A stretch of 64,000 bases of DNA from Delphinapterus leucas. Taxonomy: Eukaryota; Chordata; Mammalia; Artiodactyla; Monodontidae. Below are positions 10,486 to 22,569 of this stretch, piece by piece. The DNA lies in NCBI RefSeq assembly GCF_002288925.2, contig NW_022098063.1:2039424-2103423 (forward strand). Reading direction: 5' to 3'. The translations under genes were made by a program, and so were the position numbers. Each line of letters opens with the position of its first letter. Within the stretch, counting starts at the first letter, position 1. The notes beneath the pieces were generated by a model, which worked only from the letters and a program-made list of their open reading frames with translations, had not been told where the DNA came from and did not search any database.

Positions 10486-13005
10486 ACAGCTACTTTAGTA
10501 ATGAGATATGAAAACCTAGGAATTTACTGTATAAGCAAATGGCAATAAGTGCATACATATCAATAATTACTTTATAAGTAAATGGACTAAAAGCTCCAAT
10601 CAAAAGACATAGAGTGGCTGAATGAATGCAAAAAGAAGGCCCATACATATGCTGCCTACAAGAGACTCACTTCAGATCTAAAGACACACACAGACTGAAA
10701 ATGAGGGAATGTAAAAAGATATTTCGTGCAAACAGAAATGAAAACAAAGCTGGGGTAGTAAGACTTACATCAGGGAAAATACACTTTAAAACAAAGACTG
10801 TACCTAGAGACAAAGAAGGACACTACATTATGATCAAGTGATCAAACCAAGGAGAAGAAATAACAATTATAAATATATATGCAACCACTATAGGGGTAAC
10901 TAAATACAGAAATCAAATATTAACAGACAAAAAGGGAGAAATTGACAGTAACACAATAATAGTAGGGGATTTTAACACTGCACTTACATCAATGGACAGA
11001 TTATCCAGACAGAAAATCAATATGGAGACACTGGCCTTAAATGACAAATTAGACCAAATGCATATATGTATGCAGACATGTATAACACTCCATCCCAAAG
11101 CAGTAGAATACACATTCCTTTCAAATACACATAGAATATTCTCTAGAACAGATCACATGCTAGACCACAAAACAAGCCTCCATAAATTTAAGAAAACTGA
11201 AATCATATCAAGCATCTTTTCTGACCACAACACTATGAGAGTAGAAATCAACTAGAAGAAAAAAACATGTGGAGGCTAAACAATATGCAACTAAACAACT
11301 AATGGATCACTAAAGAAATCAAAGAAGAAATCAAAAAGTACCTAGAGACAAATGAAAAGAGAAACACAATGATCCAAAATCTATGGGACATAGCAAAAGC
11401 AATTCTAAGAGGGAAGTTTCTGGCCATACAAGCTTGCCTCAGGAAACAAGAAAAATCTCACATAAAAACCTAAGCTCACACCTAAAAGAACTAGAAAAAG
11501 AAGAACAAACAAAACCATAAATTAGAAGAAGGAAAGAAATAAAGATCAGAGAAGAAATACATGAAATAGAGACTTAAAAAATAGAAAATATCAATAAAAT
11601 CGAGAGCTGGTTCTTTGACAAAACAAAATTGATAAAGCTTTAATCAGACTCATCAAGAACAAAAGAGAGGGCCCAAATCAATAAAATCAGAAATTATAAA
11701 AGAAAAGTTACAACTGATACCACAGAAATACAAAGGATTATAAAAGACTACTATGAACAATTATATGCCAATAAATGACAACCTAGAAGAAATGGACAAA
11801 TTCATAGAAACATACATTCTCCCAAGACTGAACCAGGAAGAATAGAAAATATGAACAGAACAATTAGCAGTAATGATATTGAATATGTAATGAAAAATTT
11901 CTCAGCAAACAAAGGTCTAGGACCAAATGGCTTCACAGGTGGATTCTAACAAATATTTAGAGAAGAGTTAACACCTATCCTTCTCAAACTATTTCAAAAA
12001 ATTGCAGAGGAAGTGATGCTTCTGAACTCATTCTATGAGGACAGCATCACCTTGATACCAAAGCCAGACAAAGGTATGAAAAAAAGAGAAAATTAGAGGA
12101 TAATATAACTATTGAACATAGATGCAAAAATCTTCAGGAAATTATTAGCAAACTGAATTCAACAATACACCATGATCAAGTGGGATTTATTCCAGGGATG
12201 TGAGGATGGTCCAATATCCACAAATCAATGTTTACACCACATTAACATACTGAAGAATAGAAATCATACAATTATCTCAGTAGATGCAGAAAAAGCTTTT
12301 GAAAAAAAATTCAACATCCATTCATGATAAAAACTCTCCACAAAATCGGTATAGAGAAAACATACCTTTCCCATACAGTGGGAAAAGAATGTCTTGCCAA
12401 TAAGTGGTCCTGGGAAAACTGGAGAGCTACATGCAAAAGAATAAAATGAGAACATTTTTTCACATCATATGAAAAATAAATTCAAAATTGATTAAAGGCC
12501 TAAATGTAAGACTATAAACCATAAAACTCCCAGAAGAAAATATAGGCAGAACATTCTTTCACATAAATTGAAACAATATTTTCTTGGATTGGTCTTCTAA
12601 GGCAAAGGAAACAAAAGCAAAAATTAAAAAATGGGACTTAATTAAACTTAAAAGCTTTTGCACAGCAAAAGAAACACTGACAAAATGAAAAGACAACATA
12701 ATGAATAGGAGAAATACTTGCAAACAATAAGACTGGTAAGGGGTTAATATCCAAGACATATAAATAGCTCATACAGCTCAACATCAAAAAAAACAACAAC
12801 AAACAATTAAAAAATGGGCAGAAGACCTGAATAGACATTTCTCCAATGAGGACATACAGATGGCCAACAGGCATATGAAAAGATGGCCAATAGGCATATG
12901 AAAAGATGTTCAACATGGCTAATTATTAGAGTAATGCAAGTCAAAACTACAGTGAGGTACCACCTCACGCTGGTAAAACGGCCATCATCAAAAAGTCTAC
13001 AAATA

Positions 13006-13213
13006 GGGGCTTCCCTGGTGGCACAGTGGTTGAGAGTCCGCCTGCTGATGCAGGAGACACGGGTTCGTGCCCTGGTCTGGGAAGATCCCACATGCCGTGA
13101 AGCAGCTGGGCCTGTGAGCCATGGCCATTGAGCCTGCACGTCCGGAGCCTGTGCTCCGCAACGGGAGAGGCCACAACAGTGAGAGGCCCGCGTATGGCAA
13201 AAAAAAAAAAAAA
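13006..13213 (+). mobile_element. CHR-type SINE nested in L1
   Basis: A full-length element with head, body and a poly(A) tail of about 14 bases. The target-site duplication AAAAGTCTACAAATA (12991-13005) is repeated at about 13214-13228. Removing the SINE and one repeat restores the L1 reading 'tcatcaaaaagtctacaaataataaatgctgg', the same order as at 41,270-41,300. It therefore inserted after this L1 had landed. Confidence 0.97.
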
Positions 13214-13515
13214 AAAAGTCTACAAATAATAAATGCTGGAGCAGGTGTGGGGAAAAGGGAACCTTCCTACACTGCTGGTGGCAATGTAAATTGGTGCAGC
13301 CACTATGGAAAACAGTATGGAAGTTTCTTAAAACACCAAAAATAGAGTTACCATATGATCCAGCAATCCCACTTTGGTGCATATATCTGGAAAAGATGAA
13401 AACTCTAATTTGAAAAGATACATGCACCCAACGGTCAAAGCAACACTATTTACAGTAGCCAAGACATGGAAGTAACCTAAATGTCCATCGACAGATGAAT
13501 GGATAAAGAAGATGT

Positions 13516-13517
<2 letters not shown>

Positions 13518-13559
<42 letters not shown>
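13518..13559. repeat. (CA)n microsatellite, about 20 units
   Basis: A pure ACACAC run lies between GATGTTAT and GGAATATTACTCAGCC. The related L1 at 41,575-41,590 has ATATATATAAAAGAATATTAC at this place, so the CA array grew from a short TA/CA seed in the L1. Its length is likely polymorphic. Confidence 0.95.
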
Positions 13560-13561
<2 letters not shown>

Positions 13562-14084
13562 AATATTACTCAGCCATAAAAAAGAATGAAATAATGCCAT
13601 GTTTAGCAACATGGATGGACCCAGGGATTATCACACTAAGTGAAGTTAAGTCAGACAGAGAAAGACAAATATGATATATCACTTATATGCAGAATCTAAA
13701 AATAATTATATAAATGGACTTATTTACAAAACAGAAATAGACTCACAGACACAGAAAAAAACAAAAAAAACTTATGGTTACCAAAGGGGAAAGAGGGAAG
13801 GGATAAATTGGAAATTTGGGATTAACAGATACACACTACTTTATATAAAATAGATAAACAACAAGGACCTACTGTATACCACAGGGAACTATATTTAATA
13901 TCTTGTAATAACCTATAATGGAAAAGAATCTGAAAAGGATATATATATATATATATATGCCATTAAGATATTAATGAAATTGCTTTTGTGAGACCTGATT
14001 GTTGTTTAACTTATTCATAAGTGTTTTCCTGCAAGACCTTTAGGGAGATGTTTACAAGCACGGATGTTGGAGGAAATTATATGA

Positions 14085-14280
14085 GTTGTGACCTTAGCTG
14101 GGTCTCTTACAAGTCATTACATTGGCCAAGTTAATCACTCTGTACCTCAGTTTCCTTATCTGTAAAATGGAGATAACAAGAGTACTACCTAAGAGACTGC
14201 TGTGGGAATAGAATGAGTTAATATATGAAATACACATAGTGCCTAGCAGAGAGTTCATGCATTAGACATATTTGCTTTTG
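14085..14280 (+). mobile_element. MIR SINE
   Basis: Well-preserved MIR features in order: TACAAGTCATTACATTGGCC, CTGTACCTCAGTTTCCTTAT, CTGTAAAATGGAGATAAC, GAATGAGTTAATATATG and ACATAGTGCCTAGCAGAG. This is the clearest MIR of the window. Confidence 0.85.
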
Positions 14281-14871
14281 TCCACAGTAATCGAATCACT
14301 GATTTACCAAGAGAAAGTAACATAAAATACTTGAAAAAACAGCTTTCTATTAAGTATAGACTCTGAAAGATTTTAGTGGGCTTTACTATTGCCAAAATAT
14401 ACTCTCCCTTCCTATGTATCTCACTGTTTAACTTGTATAAAATACCATATTCTCTAACGAAACACTCATAAAGTAATTTACATATGTATGGGAACTATAA
14501 TTGGCAGCAATTACCACCTGATACTGCGCTTTGCTGAATACACTAAAAAGAACAATTTGAAATGAAAATGCTCCTTCAAATATTGAAAATTATCCATTAT
14601 AGGAAAGAATGGGTGAACAGAGATGGACTAGGTAGTCTCAATTGAGACTAAGTATAAATCTGTTACTGTATCAGAGCCAAAGATTATTTACTAATGTTGT
14701 CTTGATAAAAATAATACGGTACTTGTGGGTATAGAGCCAGTGATTTTAACATTATTACATTTCTGAAATTTATTAAATACGAAGTAAAACTAGTGAACTC
14801 TACCCCACATTTGCCAGAGTAATAAGCATAGATGAAATTAAGTCATTTATAATTGAATGATAATACAGATC
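14281..14871. other. Unannotated sequence
   Basis: AT-rich, with no gene or recognisable repeat. Confidence 0.5.
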
Positions 14872-15084
14872 TTTTTTTTTTTTTTTTTTTTTTGGGGTAC
14901 CCGGGCCTCTCACTTTTGTGGCCTCTCCCACTGCGGAGCACAGGCTCCGGACGCGCAGGCTCAGCGGCCATGGCTCACGGGCCCAGCCGCTCCGCGGCAT
15001 GTTGGGTCTTCCCGGACCAGGGCACGAACCCGTGTCCCCTGCATCGGCAGGCAGACTCTCAACCACTGCGCCACCAGGGAAGAC
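14872..15084 (-). mobile_element. CHR-type SINE
   Basis: Reverse-complement copy: poly(T) at 14872-14893, then the body, ending CCACCAGGGAAGACC, the complement of the usual start with one change. CpG content is high, so it is fairly young. I could not see a convincing target-site duplication. Open frames of 80-96 codons on both strands are by-products of the SINE. Confidence 0.95.
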
Positions 15085-16109
15085 CGGCATGTCACATTTT
15101 TTAAAACCCTCATATATTATGATTGTTAAAATGGAAATAGGAAAGCAATATAGTTACAGTTGTTGAACACTTAATTTCACTTTGAATTTCTTGGAAGTCT
15201 AATCAAAATCCGATTATATGGTTTTCATTCAGAAGTGGCATATCACATTTTCTATGGAGTCAAAATTTTGCTAATTTTTACTTATAGTTAATTATTTTGA
15301 CTTTACAGGGAACTTATATATACCATGCCTTTGAAATCAAGGTTAGTGACAAAAGTGAATTTATTCTTTATTTCCCTTGATTAAATCTAAAAATTTCATA
15401 TTAAAATTCAATACATACAGATATGTGGCTACGTGATGGTCTAACTTGATAATTAAAACCTGTTAATACAGTAGAAAAGATACCTTTCTCATAGAGTAGC
15501 TTCCTTACATAATCTTTCTTAGAACCTGAGTGACCAACATTTATTATTAAGTCTATACTAAAAGCCTGATATTCCGCTGCTTTTATTCATCTTTGTGCTT
15601 AGGGATTCGCACAGGGCTTGGCACAGAAAGCACTTGTTCACATACTCTAGAAGTATTTGCAGGTGATATTCCAAATATCATGTTTAATGCTCTGACAAAT
15701 GTTCTCACTTAGGTGGAACACCACTGCACTACATTTGAAGGTAGGCCAGGATTGATAGTTACCAGCCCTGGCTTCCCTGAAGGCTGTCAGGGTGAGTTGT
15801 ATGCATGCTGTATCCCTAGCTAATGAAATAAGTAACTGGCTCATTAGACTTACTTAGTATCTGTAACTTGCCCTTTGAAACTAATGTTTAGAGGTGGTAC
15901 ATACTGAGTGTATCCACCAAAAGGGCTGTGTGTCATTTACTTCTGAGGCCATAAGTATTAAATTTAAAAATTGCTGGGGTCGCAAGTCATTTCTAATAAA
16001 ATTTGAGTTGATTGTTTTTATTGGAACTATAAAATTGTCTGTAAGATTGGAGATATTCGAAGGAACATCTCAAATAGTAGCCACAATTTGGGCACGTGTA
16101 AGTTTTTCC
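15085..16109. other. Mostly unannotated; possible L2 3' tail at 15575-15640
   Basis: TTTTATTCATCTTTGTGCTTAGG followed by CACAGGGCTTGGCACAGAAAG resembles the last part of L2 ('tcttattcatctttgtatcc ... gcacagtgcctggcacatag') on +. The rest shows no gene or recognisable element. Confidence 0.45.
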
Positions 16110-16720
16110 AATAATTTTGTATGAAAGATTTCATATATACGGAAATATTGAAAGAATGGGGCAGTGAACACACATATATTGACCTCATAGATTCTACAAT
16201 TAATATTTTGCTATATTTGCTTTATCACACATCTATCCATCTTTGCAACTTTCTATATTTACATCTACCTTTTTTTTTTTTTTTTTTGTGGTACGCAGGC
16301 CTCTCACCACTGTGGCCTCTCCCCCTGCGGAGCACAGGCTCCGGACGCACAGGCTCAGCGGCCATGGCTCACGGGCACAGCCGCTCTGCGGCATGTGGGA
16401 TCTTCCCGGACCGGGGCACGGACCCGTGTCCCCTGCATCGGCAGGCGAATTCTCAACCACTGTGCCACCAGGGAAGCCCACATCTACCTTTATTTTGATA
16501 CATTTCAAAATAACTTGCAGAAATCAAGTTGTACACTTGTACACTTTGCTTCTAAATGCTTTAGCATACATAATATCAAGTAGAGTTCAAAAACTGTACG
16601 TGGATTTTTTGAGGGGGAGGTAAATTTACACAAAATGAAATACAAAGATCTGAAGTATACCATTCAATGAGTTCTGAGGTATGTCTATTTTCCATTCACA
16701 CGACTATTCAATACACATTC
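16110..16720 (-). mobile_element. L1M 3' UTR fragment (antisense), interrupted by a SINE
   Basis: Read on +, AAATATTGAAAGAATGGGGCAGTGAACACAC and the following ATTTTGCTATATTTGCTTTATC match the same family as 57,310-57,450 (TTGAAAGAACTGGGCAGTGAATTCTCACA). After the SINE the match continues with ATGCTTTAGCATACATAA. Two paralogous antisense copies of one L1M 3' end therefore exist in the window. The boundaries are approximate. Confidence 0.65.
16270..16479 (-). mobile_element. CHR-type SINE
   Basis: Poly(T) at 16270-16287, then the reverse-complement body, ending CCAGGGAAGCCC. The target-site duplication ACATCTACC lies at 16261-16269 and 16480-16488. It inserted into the L1M 3' UTR fragment around it. 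Confidence 0.96.
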
Positions 16721-17789
16721 AGGAAAATATATATTGAGCATATTTTGTCACAGTATAGGGACTATAAACAGATGATCATCAGTCTCTCATATAGAAAAAT
16801 CTATAAAAAATGTAAAATTGTCTTGAAAATGGACAGCTGTGAATATAATTATTTGTTTTATACAATTTTATAAATAACTTTCAATTCAAAACGTAAGAAG
16901 CATCTTTTTGTGGTGACAAAAGTAATGTATACAAAACAGCTAATTATGTTATATCAGCCTTTTCCTTTATTCAGCTGCTACAGTGCAGAAGGCATGACTT
17001 CACACACCACATACCTGAAGCTCTAAGTTATACAAAATGTGCTAAGAAAACAAAATGCCACGTATATTGATTTGCAGTTATATATGTGTCAAATGCTATT
17101 CCTTGACATTTTACAGCTATAGTCAGAGACATTGTATGTGTGTGTGCGTGTGCATCCATATTCTCAAGGAAATGAGAGTGGCAGCATGTTAAAATTTTAT
17201 AAATACTCCAGTATGGTCAAATAATGATAAAGAGAGAGAGAAGACTCCCTAGAAAATCATCCACATAATATATCATTGTTTAATAACCACCATAACATTT
17301 TGAGCATCTATTCTCAAGTTGAAGCCAAAATTGCTGTAATTTTTTCCCTTGTAATTTATTTCCCTGGAAAAGTTTAGCTCAAAGGAGCATCTGCTCTATA
17401 GTCATTGCCCCTATTGGCTATTGTTTCCCATAATATTACAATTGGGTTCACAAAATGCAAGGTCACCAACAATCTGGCCAGTGGTCACAAGTGAATCATT
17501 GAGCTGAAATTTCTCTCCCCTTCTAGGCCAGCATTTAGAATAAATCTAGTTAAAATGAACACATATCATAATATATCCCCTGGCTTTTATAAGGATATTA
17601 TGTTCTTCTTAAGACATTTAAATAATGCCATTCACATAAATTTACTTTGAGATATACTATTTCCAATTCTACATAAATCTACAACACAGACACATGTAGT
17701 TTAATCTTCAATGTGTCCTCCAATGTTAAAAATAAAAGAAGCAATAATCTTAACATCATTTTATGAGATACTGACTAGACACATAGTAA
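16721..17789. other. Unannotated sequence
   Basis: No gene or recognisable transposon. A short (TG)n stretch lies at about 17135-17150. Confidence 0.5.
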
Positions 17790-17990
17790 AGGATAGTGCA
17801 TATTAAATTAGAACACTAGAATCCTAAGGTTCTAGCATAAGTTTTACATGAAAGCTATGTGGTCTCAGCAAAATCACTTCGTTCCTCAGAGCCTCATTAA
17901 TTTCACTTGTAAAAAAATGGTAATTGGTCAGAAGAAGTTTCAGGCTCTTTCCAACTCTGAGGTTCTAGTATCCTGAGAATGATCTGTATA
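17790..17990 (+). mobile_element. MIR-family SINE relic
   Basis: GCAAAATCACTTCGTTCCTC, AGAGCCTCATTAATTTCACT, TGTAAAAAAATGGTAATTGG and CTTTCCAACTCTGAGGTTCT follow the order of a MIR-type element: 'caagtcacttaacctctctgagcctcagtttcctcatctgtaaaatgg', then '...ttccagctctgaggttct'. Diverged. Confidence 0.55.
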
Positions 17991-18211
17991 GGCAGAGTTT
18001 CTCTGATCCTTTTTCTCTTTGGTAATTATAATGCCATCTGGGGTAAGGCACTAAGTTTCAATTGCATGTTTTTTACCTAATCAGTAGATGTGGTTAAAAT
18101 AGGTTTACAGTGGCTCATGTTCTAGACTTAGTGCTAGGAACATGTTTATGTTGGTTTGAGGTGGTTCAACCTGGAATTTTTAAGAGAAGTGATGCAAAAT
18201 GGTGATTCCTT

Positions 18212-18410
18212 GGGCTTCCCTGGTGGCGCAGTGGTTGAGAGTCTGCCTGCCGATGCAGGGGACGGGGGTTCGTGCCCCGGTCTGGGAAGATCCCACATGC
18301 CGCGGAGCGGCTGGGCCCGTGAGCCATGGCCGCTGAGCCTGCACATCTGGAGCCTGTGCTCCGCTGCGGGAGAGGTGGGAGAGGCCACAACAGTGAGAGT
18401 CCCGTGTGCC

Positions 18411-18441
<31 letters not shown>
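18212..18441 (+). mobile_element. CHR-type SINE with internal 9-bp duplication
   Basis: Full length, with a long poly(A) tail (18413-18441). The target-site duplication GGTGATTCC lies at 18201-18209 and 18442-18450. Near 18367 the body reads GGGAGAGGTGGGAGAGGC where other copies have one GGGAGAGGC. This is a small tandem duplication private to this copy or its source. Confidence 0.97.
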
Positions 18442-18443
<2 letters not shown>

Positions 18444-18450
18444 TGATTCC

Positions 18451-19269
18451 ATGAGGAACATTTAAATCAAGCAATTATAAGTTATTTATATTCATTTAAG
18501 AAACATTTTGCCAAGTAGCTTTTCTTTTCATATTGCCTCACTCACTGACCAACTATTAATCAAGCTCTCCATCTCTCAGTGTGGTAAAAGTCAAATGGAT
18601 TTTGTCATCAGCTGAGCCATCTGTCTCCTCATACTGTTCTGTTTTTCTTTTTCTTTTTGAAACTCTTCAACTGAAATTAGAAATGGAGGAGGAGGAGGAG
18701 GTAATCAGTGAATATAAGAATAACACAATTTCATATCCTTTGATTATTTTTTAATACTTAGGCAATATGAGGTATAAATAGCACTTTGGATATGTTTGTA
18801 TCCATTCAAGGGTCTCATGAATTTTTTCTGGGAAAAATTAGATATTCCTATACAGTATAGATGCAATAAAATGTGTTTGCTTTAAGCTGAGCATGGTGGT
18901 GCTAGGCTCTGGATACTAAAGAGATGTGAATTCTCTTAACCAAAGCAAAAAGAAGTCTCACATCTGTGTCTCTCATATTTATCTGTTCTGGGAAGACAGA
19001 GTGCCCAGGGCTCTCACAACAAGAGGGTTAAGTTTTCCTTTATGAAGTACTGAAAATAATTCCTACCATTCTCTTGGCCGTCTATCACGAGCTAACCACT
19101 TATTTCTCATGGCTTTATTGGGAGTCTATCTGCCTGAACTTAGATGTTTGAAATGAGAGAAAAAGAGAGAGCAGAGCCAAGGAGAGGAAGCAGAAATGTA
19201 CGCCAAAATAAAAGACCCCTGAACCTACCTCCCACGTAATACTGGAAGCCCTATTGCAGTGCTCTTGGC
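18451..19269. other. Unannotated sequence with a short (GGA)n run
   Basis: A GGAGGAGGAGGAGGAGG run lies at about 18683-18701. No gene or recognisable transposon otherwise. Confidence 0.5.
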
Positions 19270-19585
19270 TGACATCCACGTAGTCCTTTCTTAGGTGTCT
19301 CCTGTGTGGACAGCTCTATTTTTCAGAGGGCAGCCTATGTCATAACTGGGTAAAGGTATTATTATCCTCTACAAGCTGGTCCTTTGCTCCCTGGAACAAG
19401 TCTACTTTGTTTTCTGCTTGCTGACTTTCAACAATTTGAAGATAGGAAATCATTCTCCCTGTTAGTCTCTTTTTACTTCAGGTAAACCCAAGCAGTTCCT
19501 TTGGTGGGCCCTTATGCTTTCCTGACTCCTCAACCTTCTGGTTACTCTTCTCTGGACATCCTGAGACTTCCCCAGTAATAATTAT
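19270..19585 (-). mobile_element. Possible L3/CR1-type LINE relic
   Basis: Read on +, CTCCTCAACCTTCTGGTTACTCTTCTCTGGACATCCTGAG resembles the antisense of the conserved CR1/L3 reverse-transcriptase 3' region ('...caccatcctggtcgccctcctctggac...'). The rest is very diverged. Treat as tentative. Confidence 0.35.
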
Positions 19586-21379
19586 ATTTAGGAACCTAAG
19601 TGAGTTCAAAACTCTCATTTTCATATTGGCTGCCTTACAAACTGATCACTCTTTTTAATGAGATAGCTTTTACCACATTAAACACTGAATTGAGGAAAAA
19701 TAGAGGCTTTTCACTTTTATTTTGCATAGTTGAGTTGTCTGAATTTTATAATAAACATACATTTCTTTTGTGACAATGAAATAATTAAAGAAAACCGAAC
19801 CAAACCAAACAACCACAAAAAACCCAGGGCCCTGGGTTCCTTCCTCTATAAAAGATAAAGAGCATTCTTGGCATGGAAATTCTCTTTCCATCTGATCTTA
19901 CTGGATGGGCATTTAAGATGATGTGCAGATAGATTTATTTTGGCATCTTCCTCATTGATAGGAACAAATCTTGCTATACATGGGGAATTTAGGCTCAGAG
20001 GCTATCATTTTTTAAACTGTATTTTATATGTTTTCCAGAGACTATTATGAGAAGTCATTCTCCTGCTTCTTCTTTTAAAACCAAACACATTTTCAGGTAG
20101 AGAGACCTCAAACTATTTAGCATCAGACACTTGCAAGAATATTCCATTTTGTTCTATCAAAAATAGCACAAACATGTCTTAAAGATTTAAGCACAATTCT
20201 GAACATCTGAAGCACCCTAAATCTTCAAAACAAAACTGTGCCAGAAACAGATGCAGACTCCTTGAAGAAGGCCATTGGTAGATAGTTTGCATCTCAAAAT
20301 AGAACTATGTTTTATTCAGCTTTGGGTTTTCTGGGCCCAGCCTAGTGCCTGACCCATGAGAGGTGCTGGGGCCTAAAAGCACCTTGAGGTAACGTGGACT
20401 TTTATCAGTTTAGGGACACTGGCTGGTGGGTGCTGCTCCTGTTCTTTCCTGCCTTTTGAATAAAATGGCACAGTCCTCTGAGTATTATGGGGCATGGGTT
20501 GGAAAAGGACATCAGTAATTCTGTATATTTTTTTCTTATTATTTAATTATAAAATAGAGAAAAAGTAATAACTGCTTGCTTTATATACTACACATAGCAA
20601 AAGCACAGCTGCCCTTGCTACTATGAACCCATTCTTCAGACAGAAAAGACCTCAGAAATGTTTCTGAAATTTCTCCCTAGTTTAATACAACTTTGGAGAG
20701 GAGAAGGTTAGGAAGCGCTATGGTTTAATTAGACCTCCAGTGGCTTAGATGCAATTGGATTGATCTGCACCTACCTGGAGTGGTACATGTGTCAAGTGAA
20801 TAGAATCTAAACTTTTGCTTAAAGTATGCAGTGACATTCCTGACAGTTCCAATATCCAGGCAATCTTTCCAGAGAGTCCCTGGAGTGAGGGTTGCTGTAG
20901 GCATACCTAAAGGATTTGGAAGTTGAATACTATGTTCTCCCCAGAACTTCAATTCACATCTACTTTTAAACATTGCAGATCAAGAGAAATAATGCAGTAA
21001 TTATATATATTTATATATATGGATATAATTGTTATATAATTAGAATCTATTCAAATGTTTCTTGGAGAATTTTATGTCCTAAAATTACAGTAAAGCCATT
21101 GCTTTATCAGTATTTCAGGATCCAGGATGATGTCAATATGTTACCTAATTGTTGGAAATAAAGAAAACAAATAAATTAGTTTATGTATATAACTTATAGT
21201 CCACTTCAATTTTGTATGAACTAAAGATTCAGAGTTGTATATCATAGTAACAGAAAATTGTAGTGCACTGATAAACATGTATTGAGTGTCTACTGTGTAC
21301 AAACAGTAAAGATATTTAATGGCCTTTTATTACCTAAGATAGAAATATCACCTGCTTTACTTTTCACTGCTGTTTATGT
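19586..21379. other. Unannotated sequence
   Basis: No gene seen. Around 20,315-20,375, CTGGGCCCAGCCTAGTGCCTG may be a short L2 3' relic. Around 21,000-21,045 there is an imperfect TA-rich microsatellite. Open frames at 19670-19891 and 20725-20973 on the minus strand show no domain. Confidence 0.45.
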
Positions 21380-21600
21380 GATGGCTAATACACTCTTGCA
21401 ATATGTCACTTAATAGCTTTTTCATTGAACTCATAATAATGTTTATTGTGTTAAACCATACACTCCTTCTAGAAGGCTCTGCATTCATTATATACATTCT
21501 TTATCCTTAATATCCTTCAAAGTCCCTATATTAGGTGTTAAATAAATGTGTTTGGAATGAATAAACCCATGAATGAATGGTCCCTTTTAAAGTAGCCCAC
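21380..21600 (+). mobile_element. L2 3' end relic
   Basis: CACTCCTTCTAGAAGGCTCTG, TATATACATTCTTTATCC, then TATTAGGTGTTAAATAAATG and GGAATGAATAAACCCATGAATGAATGG follow the end of L2: 'ctccttgagggcaggga ... gtgcctggcacatagtaggcgctcaataaatgtttgttgaatgaatgaa'. Confidence 0.6.
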
Positions 21601-22569
21601 ATAATTCTGAGAACTAGACTAAGTTTAAATGCCTGTCACCAACATGAATAAACCAGATCCCCCATGACTAACAATTATTTTAGGAAGGTTCTTTAATGTG
21701 TGGCCTGGCACATAATACAACATCAATTACTTTGTATTTTTTTAGTCTCAAATTTTTGTCCAGAGTTACATTTCTTAAGCTGATATTCAGAATCAACTCC
21801 ATTTAAAGCATGACAAGAATTCATATTAAATCCTTCCTTCCATATTTTCTTGGATTTTTCTCAAAGACACAATTTCTATGAGTTGGAAACTGAAACACAC
21901 AATAATGTACACAATGGTATTATTCTTAACTAAGAAAATAACTGCCATAGCCAAATTAATCTAACAACCACTTGAAGCAAGAAGGAACAGTAATAATAGG
22001 CATTTACTGAGGACCATCTCTTAATAGAACAAAATAAGAAAATCCCAAAGAAAGAAATCACAAGGATTTTCCTGTTAGTCTTTGAAGCCCCTGGGCATGT
22101 ATATTTGAGTATTACATATTCGTAAGGAGAAGCTGAAAGCCTGGAAAGCTGAACAAACTTTGCTCACACTTGCAGGCTAGTATGGTAAAATTAGAACTCA
22201 AAGCCTGGTGATGGGAGAACCCAGTGGGTTGGAATTAAGAAAACTACATTCTAGGAGTTAGAGCAAACTGAATATATATTGCACCTCATGCCTTCAAATT
22301 ATCTAGCTCCTGAAATGGAACTAAGATTATCAAGGATTGCTACTGCTACTGCATGTTTGAGAGAAGCTTGTTTTCGTCTTATTTGTACAACAGTTTTCTA
22401 TAAAATGTCAGTGACACAATAAAAATTACCTTAAGAGAACACGGTGCAATGAAAACCAAGAAAAACACTCCACAACATATATATAAACTTAGAAAGTACA
22501 GATAATATGATTATTGGATATTAGTATAAAAATAACTATGGTCATTCTTTTTTTAGGTAATAAAAGACA
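21601..22569. other. Unannotated sequence
   Basis: No gene or recognisable element. Confidence 0.5.

Larger units (their letters stand above)
10545..13965 (+). mobile_element. Older LINE-1, ORF2 endonuclease to 3' UTR, internally deleted
   Basis: It starts near the ORF2 start. Three endonuclease landmarks lie in one reading frame: QETH (10659-10670, with the catalytic Glu), GDFN (10965-10976) and SDH (11220-11228). In-frame stops, for example TGA at 10839-10841, kill the gene. The sequence continues into the reverse transcriptase (PNGFTG-like at about 11925, 'atgatcaagtgggatttattccagg' at 12,171). Around 12,366-12,380 it jumps to a much later part of ORF2, so the segment with the catalytic Asp pair of the polymerase is missing. 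The C-terminal region and 3' UTR follow, ending in a TA repeat at 13939-13958. A SINE (13006-13213) interrupts it and a CA repeat (13518-13559) has expanded within it. Confidence 0.92.

Noticed and set aside
13518..13559. CRISPR or other regularly spaced array
   Set aside because: No spaced direct repeats occur anywhere in the window. The only arrays are simple microsatellites, and the genome is mammalian.
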